This document shows positions 38,055 through 47,800 of a DNA stretch of 64,000 bases, piece after piece; the first letter of the stretch is position 1; each line of letters starts with the position of its first letter. The notes below the pieces were generated by a model. That model did no database searches and had not been told where the DNA came from. It saw only the letters and a program-made list of their open reading frames with translations. The translations under genes were made by a program, and so were the position numbers. This DNA comes from Ifrita kowaldi (Eukaryota > Chordata > Aves > Passeriformes > Cinclosomatidae), in the NCBI GenBank assembly GCA_013398055.1, contig VZRS01012501.1, positions 1-64,000 of the forward strand, in the 5' to 3' direction.

Positions 38055-38735
38055 TGTAGCGGGTTGAATTTGTTAACCGGGCAGAAACACCAAAAAAGTG
38101 TAGTGGTTTTGGATTGAAATAGGGATCACTTACTGATTTTTTTGTGTGAGATAAAAATTAAAAGAAAGAAAAACTAAGCAGGCACAAACTTTAAACAGCT
38201 GTGATACAAAGAAAGGATTTTATTACTAATAGAATTAAAAGAGAAAGAAAAAAAACCCAAGAAGTTAAAACAAATCTCCCCCCTCCTCCAGCACTTTTTT
38301 CTTTTTACTCAGCTCACACAAAGGATAACAGAACATGGGATTTCAGTCAGAGTTGCAATTTTTGAAAAGTCCTTTTCCTATGCTTAAGGGGAAAAAAGGG
38401 TTTTCTTTTGCTTTACGTGGTTCCCAAACTGCCACCAGTAGCAGACCTGCCCGGAAAGAAACAATCTGCTGTGGTGTAAAACATCTCTTCTATGAAAAAT
38501 CTCACAGTTCATCACATTGAATTATTAATCTTTTTTAAGGATGAGTTATTTTGGCCTGAACACAAAGGCTTTCTTCGTTACAAGTCTCTAAAAGCCCTTC
38601 ACTGCTTCTACACAGCCTGGCATGGGCACTCTTCACAATTTTCACGGGCCNTTTCCACGTGGTTTAGATAGGTAAATTGTGAGAAGCGTCATTAGTCTAA
38701 AAAACTGTCCATCAACTCAGGGTCAACCCACTACA
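38055..38735 (-). mobile_element. Solo LTR with intact target-site duplication
   Basis: The ends are TGTAGCGGGTTGA on the left and TCAACCCACTACA on the right, an inverted repeat of 13 bases with one mismatch. The flanks are ATTAG at 38050-38054 and ATTAG at 38736-38740, a perfect 5-bp target-site duplication, so both boundaries are exact. A minus-strand AATAAAATCC (plus 38215-38224) suggests sense is the minus strand. Length is 681 bp plus whatever the single-N gap at 38651 hides. A 5-bp duplication fits ERVL-type elements. No internal viral sequence remains, as expected after LTR-LTR recombination. Confidence 0.85.
38651..38651. other. Assembly gap (single N) inside an LTR
   Basis: One N interrupts the solo LTR near its sense 5' end. 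The true missing length is unknown. Confidence 0.95.
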
Positions 38736-38740
38736 ATTAG

Positions 38741-40026
38741 TCATCTTTTGTCTGAGATCCAGCTGGATCCATACCTGTGAGATGTGGTGAGTGGTTGCCT
38801 TCGTCTCACTTCTTTTGTTTTCTTTTAGCCATCCTCTACTGCTTCAATTTTGAAAAATTTTTCTCTTGACCATCAAGTTTTCTTGCTTTTATTTGCCCTT
38901 TCCTCTTCCCCCAGGCCCCTGGAGTGAGGGCTAGAGGGCAGGGAGGGGATGACTATGCTGTGTTGAGTTGAACACTAGAGTTAACCCATACCCACAGCAC
39001 AGCTGGAACACACCGTGGAAACCTCTTTGTCCATCATTGTGGCAGCTGTTAAGTGATCAACTTCTCTGCTTTCTAGGTCTCTCAGATCCATGTGTTTTCT
39101 TTCTAAACTTCTAATAAAGAGTACAAATTACTGTTTCCCCATCCTCGTCACTACCATAATTTTTTGTTTGCCCAGTGCTGGCAAATTGGAGACTCTCTCT
39201 TTTCACCCTGTGTGTTGTGAATTTCTGTTCTCATTCATATCCTCCCCTGATAGACTGGTTTCAGACTGGTTTCTATTTTCATCATGGGAACAATATTATA
39301 GTTTAAAGAAGTCCAAACATTGCTTTTAAGACATCTGTGGAAAGAAGGGTGAAAAAAGTGAGGATTGGACGTGCTAAAATTGTTAAAAGCTCAAAAAAAA
39401 TTCCTTACTGGAAGAAGAAATAGAAATCCTTGTTCAGTGGAGCTTTGCTGATTTGGGGTGAAGATCCAGGCTTTGTCCATTGCAGGGAGAAGGTGAGTTG
39501 AAATACCCAAGACTAAAAACAACATGCCACTGAAAAGAGAAAGCTACTGAAGTGAAATAATTTTTTTAAAAATGGCATCCAGAAACCTTGTCTTTGACAC
39601 ATAAGAACAGACACGTAGCTAAATATACTGTAACCTGCTTAGGTTTCCAAAGCAGCAAATTAAACCAGTGGACTATGCAGAGAGTGTCCATTCAGATGAG
39701 CAAAGCTCATTGAACACAACAATACTGTAAGAGAACATGTTGAATACTCAATGCACCAAATAATCCGCTTTTGATACAGAGACAGTCACAGCTGTGGGAA
39801 AAGATGCAGCAACAGTGTATGTGTGATTTGGGGGGAGGAACAGGAAAAACATTCTGGACAGGAAAATGATAAGCAAAATTATTCTTTTTGCATTGTTTTA
39901 TGTTTTCCTTTAATTATATTTTTATGATATTGATGGAAAATCTTATTTCCAGGCAGGACAACTGCCCCAGGAGTTGGTTGACTTTGACTTTCTGGATGGA
40001 GGTGTTACTTTGTAGAGTTTTTATCG
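38741..40026. other. Unique non-coding sequence
   Basis: No recognisable gene or repeat. Confidence 0.5.
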
Positions 40027-40280
40027 CAGAATTACAGAATCATGGAATATCCTGAGTTGGAAGGGACCCACAGGGATCATCCAGTCCAACTCCTGGCCCT
40101 GCACAGACACCCCAACAATCCCACCCTGTGCCTGAGAGTGTTGTCCAAGGACTCCTTGAGCTCTGGGAGCCTTGGGGCTGTGACCATTCCCTGGGAGCCT
40201 GGTCAGTGCCTCACAGCCCTCTGGGGGAAGAACCTTTTCCTGATATTCAACCTAACCCTCCCCTGACGCAGCTCCAGCCC
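40027..40280 (-). mobile_element. CR1 3' region, minus orientation
   Basis: The left end has the reverse-complement octamers (AGAATTACAGAATCATGG). The sequence then continues through GAGTTGGAAGGGACCCACAG, CCAGTCCAACTCCTGGCCCT, ACCCCAACAATCCCACC and GGGGGAAGAACCTTTTCCTG in CR1 order. It is the same subfamily as the copy at 63645-64000, with the ACCCACAGGGATCAT-type tail. It is truncated 5' near 40280. Confidence 0.95.
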
Positions 40281-41129
40281 TTGAGTGATGAAATGTTCCC
40301 TAGGTCTGTGAGACCTTTGGGTGCCTGAAGAGTATCATCTCACTTGTTTTCTCTCTCTCCCTCTTCACAGGAATATGAAATATTATTGTGGGTGGTGCCA
40401 AATCCTGCCAGACCAAATCACAGAAGCCATCTCAGGCATAGTGAGGAAAGACACACAGAACTGTTGCGTTGGTTGAGTTGGCAAATCCCATGTGACTACA
40501 CTGCAGGTTCACAGAGCCTTCGCTTTAATTTCAAACAGCCTCATGTAGGACACAAGGGATTCTCTTTATTTCTATTGATAAATGCCAAGAGCATCAATGA
40601 AAGAACACACTGATGATAACCCCAAGCACCATTTATTTGTTTAAACAACGGCTTCGACCGTGTTTATATGTTCTGTATGGGTCCTGATTCCTGAATTTTC
40701 CCTGCGATGGAGTTTCCTCTGCGGCCTTGCACCAGGGGAATCTGTGAGAATAATTTCAGTCTTTTTTTGAGCCAGTGTGACAGAATCCAAGGTGGCTTAC
40801 CAGGAAGTGTGCTTTGTGGCTGAACAGTCGCTTGGAAAAAGGCATAACTCGGGAGATTTGGGTATCCTGTAACTGAGATAAGCTAAGCTTCAGCCCTGTC
40901 GGAGCAGCTTGGAGTTTAATGAAACAGCTTCTTATTCTGCTTAGGAAAGATTTGCTGAAGATTTAGCCTAAGACAATGTTCTGTAGCCACAGGGGATGGG
41001 TGAGAGAAGAACAGAATGTCCTTGCAGGCCAGAGAAGGGCTTGTCCTTGCAGGAAGGAGGGTGTCTCCCACTGCTCTCCTTTACCCCACATACCCTGCAC
41101 GAGGTGGCTGATTTTTTTCCCTCTGTCAG
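40281..41129. other. Unique sequence upstream of the CpG island
   Basis: No recognisable exon. This stretch lies immediately upstream of the putative promoter and could hold proximal regulatory sites; no specific one is claimed. Confidence 0.4.
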
Positions 41130-42106
41130 CACAGCACAGCACAGCCCCGCCCCGCCCCGCCCAGCCCAGCCACTGGCTTTTCCGAGGGGTCCCTGTCTGG
41201 AAACCTCACATCACAGTGTTGTTAAGCTCTGCCCGTACACTGGGCTGCCTTTGCTGATCTGCTGAGATTTATCTGGGTGGGTCATGCCCTTGAATCGGCC
41301 CCATCTCCATTCCTCATCCCAAGCCATCCCCACGCCCAGCGGCGGGACTTTCACCCGGGGGGCACAGCCAGGCCGGGAGCGCAGCCTCCAGGGTTAGCTC
41401 GGCTCGGTTCTGCCCGCCTCAGCTCGGCCCGGCTCTGCTCTGCTCTCCCGGCACGGCCGGCGCTGTCCGCGGTGCTGAACCGCGCCCGCCCGGCGGGGCT
41501 GGGGAGAGGCTCGTCCCCACCCCAGCTCCCCAAGGAGAGGTGGGATCCCCGCAGCGTGGCGTCAGGCTGGGAGCATCCTGCTCTCCCATCAGCTCCCGGC
41601 TCCCGGCTCGGCGCTGTCCGAGTCCGGAAGGAGAAAATTGAAGGCGTGGGCGTGTAGGAAAAGAAAAAAAATAAAATAGATGGGGTCTTCCTGGAATGGC
41701 AACCGGCCGCGCTGCAGCCTCCTCCCCAAATCCCCTTGTATTCCCCCTCGGCAGACAAGTTTTTACCCCTCCCGCAGCTCCATCCGACGGCCCTTCCTAC
41801 TCTCACCCTCCCTTCCTACGGCCCAAGCTCCGTCTGGCCGCAGCTTAAGTCCCTCCTTTCTGCCACGGCCCCTCCCCTTCTCTAATTATGTACAAAACAC
41901 TTCTTAGAATAAAATGGCCAAACTGGGGCTCCGCCCTGCTTTCCTCTTCCCCATTCATCCTCTCCAGTCCCCTCCAAGCCCCTCCCCCGGTGGCAAGCCC
42001 AGCCTCTCGCTTCTCTCCTGGAGCTCTTTTCATTTTTATTTCTAACCCCCTCTCCATTCTCCCTGCTGCCTCTGCTCTTTCCCCCGATGGCTACGAACTG
42101 AGCAGC

Positions 42107-42179
42107 AGAAGGGGGGGGGAGGCACAGGAAGGGGGGAAAAAAGCAAGAAAAAGGAAAAGGAAGAAGGGAAGAAAAGGAA
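42107..42179 (+). repeat. Polypurine tract in the CpG island
   Basis: Seventy-three bases are almost entirely A and G (three C interruptions, at 42123, 42125 and 42144). They include a G9 run at 42111-42119 and 35 uninterrupted purines at 42145-42179, and are followed directly by 19 T. Such tracts can form triplex or other non-B structures and often cause sequencing trouble. Confidence 0.85.
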
Positions 42180-42198
42180 TTTTTTTTTTTTTTTTTTT

Positions 42199-42413
42199 GC
42201 TTCTGCCCTTAATGCCCGCGATCTGGATCAAGGAAGGGGATTTTGTGTCTGAGCATGAAAAGGACTGCTAGAGCCCCAGGATTTTCACGCCTGCAGTATC
42301 AGCCCCGCACCCAGTATGCGAGCTGGACAGAAAAGCTCTCCCACAAGTTCCTACCGAGCCGAATAAAACCCACGGGCGACCCGATCTCCGCCAGGGAGGG
42401 ACATTAGCATCAG
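42199..42413 (+). other. Candidate non-coding first exon (3' end exact, 5' end unknown)
   Basis: CAG at 42411-42413 followed by GTAAGG is a perfect U1 splice-donor match inside the CpG island, so an exon plausibly ends at 42413. Its transcription start is unknown; the coordinate given simply excludes the T19 run. Two ATGs lie in the stretch: one opens 42212-42271 (19 codons then TAG), the other 42316-42366 (16 codons then TAA). Neither reaches the donor, so the exon would be 5' UTR with two short upstream ORFs. The compact, low-repeat sequence looks conserved but I do not recognise it. It could also be a chance donor. Confidence 0.4.
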
Positions 42414-43172
42414 GTAAGGCGAGCGCTCCGCTGCGGCTGCGGCGCTGCCCCTGCCCGGGGCCGGCTCCCCCGTCCTGTCGCGCGTTGTGTAACGCGCCCG
42501 CGGCCCCTCCGCTCCCCCTGCCTGCACCCCCGCCCTGGGCGGCGGGGAGTGACGAGGGGGGATAGATGGCAAAGTCCCGCGGATCCGTTAGCCGTTCTGC
42601 GTGTGTGGTGCTGAGCGAGGGGCCCAGATTCGCGCACTGGGAAGACTGGGAGCGCTGGTTTTTACTGGGGCAAGACGCAGCACCCCCGGAGGATGCCCGG
42701 CAACTGGGGTTCAGCCCCGGCTCGGCTGGGCTGGCGGCGAGGCGGGGGTGGCGGTGGGAATGGGAGACAGCCAGGATCCATCTGTATTCCGGAGTATCGA
42801 TACATCCCGGAGTAGGGGGGACCGTCCCCAAGGAGATGGTGTCATCTCCACTTAATCCACTGCTCCGCTTTCGCAAGTGACAAGCAAATTGCGGACGAAA
42901 AGGAAAGTCTGTCGCCTTGAATTCCACACTGGGCTGATTGCCTCTACTTCCACCGGGGATGGGAGACAGCGGCAGAGCCGGGGGAGGGCAGCGATGGCGG
43001 GGAGCTGCACCCCACGGTGCTGGAAATGGCTTTTCCCCACTCAGCATTCAGCGCTGCTTGTGAGGCTGGTGTGGAGCATAACTTTGCCTTTTTCCAGTCT
43101 TTGGGGAATGGGGGGAACGGAGGGCATCTCCATGCCATTGCATCATCCCCGAGGTCCAGCACAACCTGGGTC

Positions 43173-44421
43173 TAAAGCCCCAGAGACGATCTAGAGAGAG
43201 GAGGAGGGTTATAGGTGTGTGTGTTTTGGCTTTGGAGAGTTCCCCCGTGCTGGTACCTGGGAGTGGGGAAGGGGAGGAGGTATCACTTCTTGGATGCAGT
43301 CTCCTCTTCATGGAGGAACCTAGCAGCAGATGAAATGCTGGCAGAATAGATGTTTGAATTTAGCCGTGTGATTGACATCTGCACTAGGCAGGACAGAAAG
43401 GTCCTTCATGCTTTACTCTGGCTGCTCATCTGGCTGCATAATAATCATTTCTTAATGGCAGTAAATCTGCTTTCCCAGGAGCTGTAGAGAAGTATTTGGG
43501 AGACAGTGAGAGAAGAAAGGAGTGAGTAAAGAGGAGATGTGGCTTTGGTGTAAGGAACATGAAAGGTTTTTTAAAGAAAATCCTTATAAAGGAAAAATAT
43601 CGATCAGCTCTGCTTGTGAGTAGCAGGCAGACAGCCCCGGACTCTCTCCCTCCCACACACCCCAGACAAGCCACCGTGGTCTCCCTGAAGCATGTACATG
43701 CCAAGAAATCCAGCACATGCTGTGGAACTCACAGCCCACCCCACGCTCAAACACAGCACCTCGGGCTCGCTCTCCCGTGGATGCAAACACGTTTCCAAGC
43801 TCTGCAGCCCCGCAGTTCCCACATGCTCAGCCACACAGGTGGGATCCACGCACACTGGAATGTGCAGAAATAGCTGCATTGATATTCTTATTATGTAAAT
43901 CAAACCTTCAGAAGTTCACATGAGCACACCCATGCTGTCTTCTTTGCAGGGCTCAAAGTAGGTGGTTTGTTCCTCCAGTGTAGTTTTCTGTCTTGTTGTT
44001 GGCTCCCAGCATTGATTTGGGGTTTGTCTGACTCCAAAGCCCTTTTCAACTCAGCAGAAAAGCCTACTACATTTGGTGTGTCTATGTTTGTTTTATGGCT
44101 CTTTGCAGATTCCCAAGACTCTGGAATGATTTCACTACTGGAAAGGCAGACGAGCAGCAGACAGGGAAGCAGGGAAATGGCTGGGGGAGCGGTGGCAATT
44201 CCATACCCATCATGCCTTCTCTGACCAAGAGCCAGAGTCTGGGAGTATGGGAAGAGCTCTGCTGGAGTTACATAGCTTTTTAATGTATGTGAGTGTGTGT
44301 GTGAGCAGAACCACACACACATCTATGGCTAAAACACACAATGCAAGGCTCCACTTCAGTCTTACTCTGGTTCAGAGCAAAACCCTTCCATCCTCAGGGG
44401 ACAGATACTCCCTTTGCAAGC
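43173..44421. repeat. Left copy of an exact 1,249-bp duplication
   Basis: This block recurs at 49643-50891 at a constant offset of 6,470 bases. All open frames inside have identical translations in the two copies, and every aligned stretch I compared was identical. The right end coincides exactly with the N at 44422. It contains a TTCTTTGCAG acceptor-like site at 43940-43949 and a GT-rich run near 44288-44302, but no recognised exon. Confidence 0.95.
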
Positions 44422-44422
44422 N
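44422..44422. other. Assembly gap (single N)
   Basis: The N marks the end of the left duplicate. On its right the sequence changes abruptly to a GC-rich minisatellite. Confidence 0.95.
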
Positions 44423-44830
44423 GGAGCAGCGCGGAGCGGAGCGGGGCTCGTCCTCATCCCCGCCCGCACCCCTGTCCGCACCCCTGTCCACACCCCTGTC
44501 CGCATCCCCGCCCGCATTCCCCGGCAGCATCCCCTGCCCGCATCCTCGCCCGCATCCCTGCCCTCAGCCCTGCCCGCATTCCCCGGCAGCACCCCCCGCC
44601 CGCATCCTCTCCCGCATCCCCTGCCCCCATTCCCAGCCGCGGATAAAGCGGAGGGGCCGGGGTTGGGCGTTCGGTGCCGGCGGGGCTTTGCTCCTGGAGC
44701 CCAGGTGCGGCTGCACGGGTGCGGGCCGCGTCCTTTCGCTACGGAGCCGTGGGGCGAGCGGGAGCCGTACGGGGAGCCGGCCCGGTGCGCGCAGGGATCG
44801 TTCACCCGGTGATGAAATGCAGCTACTTCT
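44423..44830. promoter_or_regulatory. Second CpG-rich segment at a contig edge
   Basis: Right of the N the sequence is strongly GC- and CpG-rich for about 400 bp, first as a minisatellite (44457-44640) and then as unique CG-rich sequence to about 44815. It has the composition of a CpG-island promoter or exon. An open frame through it (ending at 44916) has no recognisable domain. Because both ends of its contig are suspect, it may belong to another locus. Confidence 0.45.
44457..44640. repeat. GC-rich minisatellite with a 62-bp higher-order unit
   Basis: Short units (CCGCACCCCTGT, then CCCGCATCC variants) repeat in tandem. On top of these, a longer unit beginning CCCGCATTCCCCGGCAGC starts at 44511 and again at 44573, a 62-bp period. 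The array begins about 35 bp from the N, suggesting that the assembler broke on this repeat. Confidence 0.9.
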
Positions 44831-47800
44831 GGGACAGAGCCCAGCAGCTTTTCCGTGCCAACAAATACTACAGGGGAAGTGAAAAATCACTTCATGCATT
44901 GGAAGTGCAGAGATGAACTTAGTGAGGCAGAATATAAATTACCCGGACCGAGGGAGCTTGTGCCCAGTTGTTGGATTTACACCATCCTGCTTGCAAAAGT
45001 ATCATGAGATTTTTAACAACCGTAAGGACCTTGGCCCATTTCCTTCCAGGCAACACAGAGCAACTTTTCAGAAAGGAAGAATATCCACACACACACACAG
45101 ATCTGGCCTCTAAACACATCCACGGACTGGGGTCTGGTCCTGTGGTTCTCCCTCTTCCCTGGAAGATGGCTGCCAGGATGCCGAGGCTGGCTGAGCAGGA
45201 TGCTGAGTTAGGGAATGGTGCTGAGCTGAGTCAGGGCAAAACATCTCCCCCCGGCAATGTGTGGTATTCCAGTGTGTTCTTGGATGCCAGGGAAGGTTTT
45301 CCCTTGCTTGCTGTGCCTCTGCATGGCCATGTCCAGCCGACGTGCTGGGCCTGGAGCATGTCAGGCCAGGGTTGCAGCGGGCTCATGGCTGCAGTTGGTG
45401 TGGAAAAGGGAAATGTTATCAAGCAGAGAGACCTGGGGAAGCAAACTGGATATGTCTGCTAGGTACTTCTGTCTGGAGAGAGGATGGGCAGAGCTGAACC
45501 AGACAAATGAGGTGACATTCCCAGGGTTTGGAGTAGGCACAGGACAGCTGTTGCTGGCTTGATGAGCCAAGCTATGCAGTGCCAGGGAAGGAAAAGTCCT
45601 GACTAGTGGGAGGGAAGAATGGGAGAAAGAGCAGAAATCAGAGGAGCAGCTGATTTAGACTGAGCTGAAGGCTGTTGAAGGATTTAAGTTTATTTCAGGA
45701 ATGCTGGATCACATCCCAAGTGGAGGTGGCATAAACCGGGTATATGAACATGTAATTTTGGAAAGAAAACAAGAGTCAGGCCCAGGATTCCCCTGAGTCT
45801 GGGCTGGGGAGTTTAACACAATGTTTACAGCCCCCTGCTTGGGGAGCTGTTTTCCTGCAGCCTTGAGGCAGGACCTGCAAGCAGCTTCACAGGAGAAAGA
45901 TGCTTATTTTTTTTTGCTATTTGTTCTTCTGAAGTCATGTGTTCTACATCCATTTTATTGTTGCCTGCACAGTGCAGCTGGCAGAGCTCAGCTCTGCACA
46001 GAGCTGCTGCTGTGTCTGCTGCAGTGCTGGGTGAGAGTGGGACCCATGGTGGCACCAGCGGTGGTGGCATGTTTCTGGGTGTTGACATAGCATTCCCCAG
46101 TGCGTGAACTCTCACACACGATTCCTGGCTTTTGTTCCAGAAAAACAACCAGTTGCACTCTTAATGGATCACCTCTTCCAGTGGCAATAGGAAAAACAGT
46201 AAGTCATAGAGGAGTAAATAATCTAAACCAGCTTCAGAGGGTGGCCCGCAGAGGAGGATGGAGTGAATTGCCTTTGCCAGACACATGCTGTTGTTCACTG
46301 TACTGGGGATGGAAATGCTGAACAGAGGTAGAAACTGAGGTGCCAGAAGCACCAGTACAGCTTTGAAGCCCTAGAACAATTCTCTGTGTGTGTGTTAGCA
46401 GTAGGTACCATTTGGTGGAGTATTTCCATCACAGAGACATCTTCCCCCCCAGAGAGTCATGAATTACAGCAAAGTCAGCTCAGGGCTGACACACACCAAG
46501 CTTGCAAACGAAGCTATGAGAGGTTCTCACACATAAGGGAAGCTCCAGAAAACCAACAAAACCCCAACAATTTGCTCCAGGGCTTTTGGTTGTGTATCAA
46601 AAGAGGATATAGGAGTAGAGGGAGTTCTCACTCCCATCCGTTCTCTGTACTCCCAATTTCCAGTAGAGTAGCTCTGGATCTTATGTTCTTTTCATGCCTG
46701 GGACCTGTCTCATTGCTATCCTGACAGGAAGCATGTCCTTTACCCTGGTATTTAGAGAAGATACATTTTGAAGCCTTACAACAGGTCTTCTTACAGCCTG
46801 GAGTTTCATATCTTTGCATATTGCAGCTGGAATATGTTGTATAAGCGAGTTCCTGTGAAAAGCTCACAGCCTCTTGCTGTAAATCATTGCAACCTGTCAA
46901 AGCCAGGGCTGTTAACTGGCTCTGTGGTGAGTGAGGATCTCTTTCTTAGGCTTTGATTTAAAGTGTGATTTAGAACCTGGCCTGCTCTCTGGACTCCACT
47001 GTGGCCATCATGGTTTTGGCAGTTTTGGCCAGAAGTCCCGAGTCGGCACAACTGATCCCATTTAGCCACTTCTTTACCTTGCCCTAGCTGCGTGTGTGGC
47101 TGTCAGATACATTGCTAACACTGGAGACCTCTGTGGTAATTTATCCTTTCAGCTGTGGATGCTGACTTGCTAAGCAGGGTGGAAGACAGGGAGGGTGAGC
47201 TTTAAAACCATTGCCTCGTGCAGGCAGCACATCCCAGGTGAGGCTGCAGGAACCAGAAAAATAAATAAAAGGAGTTTGTGGAAAATTACAAAGAAACTAA
47301 AACTAACCAGGGAAGAATGAACAGAAATGAGCTGTTACTCCAGGGAGGAAGCTGGGGATTCAGAGCAGGCAGGAGGATCAGGATGAGCAGGTGTGAATCC
47401 TTAGCTGGACTTCTGGGATCAGTGGAACAGATACTAGCAAGGCAGGATGCGGGTGCTGGAGCAGCCAGGCTGCTCTTGGCACGTGGCCGCTCTTCAGGCA
47501 GGTGCAGATGGTGAGTGGGTAAGCAGAGCCCTCAGACATATGCTGGGGTACGTATATGGCTCTGGGTCCCTCCTGGCTCAGACCACCTTCCTGCCTGAAA
47601 CAGGAGTGTTATTCCAGCCATTTCCCACACTGCTCTGTTCTGGGTGAGGTTTGCAGTCAAAATCAAAGGTGTGTTTTGAGGCAGCAGCGAGTGCTTAGGA
47701 GGTACAAGAGACCAAAGAATGCCTAAGAAATACCGAGAAAGTCAAAGAAAAGAACTAAGGCAGCACAGTGTTTGTGCTAAAATTGTGAACAGAGGGAAGA

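Larger units (their letters stand above)
41130..42760. promoter_or_regulatory. CpG island, probable promoter
   Basis: CpG and GC content rise sharply here compared with the AT-rich flanks. The island opens with a GC-box array (overlapping CCCCGCC units at 41145-41162) and is dense in CGG/CCG words at 41330-41600 and 42360-42760. It includes a long purine-rich tract (42107-42179), a T19 run (42180-42198) and a consensus splice donor at 42413/42414. I see no clear TATA box, which is usual for CpG-island promoters. The donor implies plus-strand transcription; a divergent minus-strand start cannot be excluded. The gene is not identifiable from this sequence. Confidence 0.75.

Noticed and set aside
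41351..41806. 151-codon minus-strand open frame in the CpG island
   Set aside because: Low-complexity Arg/Ala/Glu-rich translation caused by repeated GC-rich words; no domain and no splice context.
42268..43047. 259-codon open frame on the minus strand
   Set aside because: It lies in CpG-rich DNA, where stop codons are rare by composition. It has no recognisable domain and runs antisense to the more likely exon and donor.
43940..43949. Splice acceptor for a second exon after the CpG island
   Set aside because: A pyrimidine-rich TTCTTTGCAG site exists, but no donor or coding frame with a recognisable product follows. Such sites are common by chance.
44457..44640. Possible CRISPR-like array
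   Set aside because: Units are directly adjacent, without unique spacers, in vertebrate DNA. It is a minisatellite.
44247..44882. 211-codon plus-strand frame
   Set aside because: It crosses the N at 44422 and joins two contigs whose adjacency is doubtful; most of it is a translated minisatellite.
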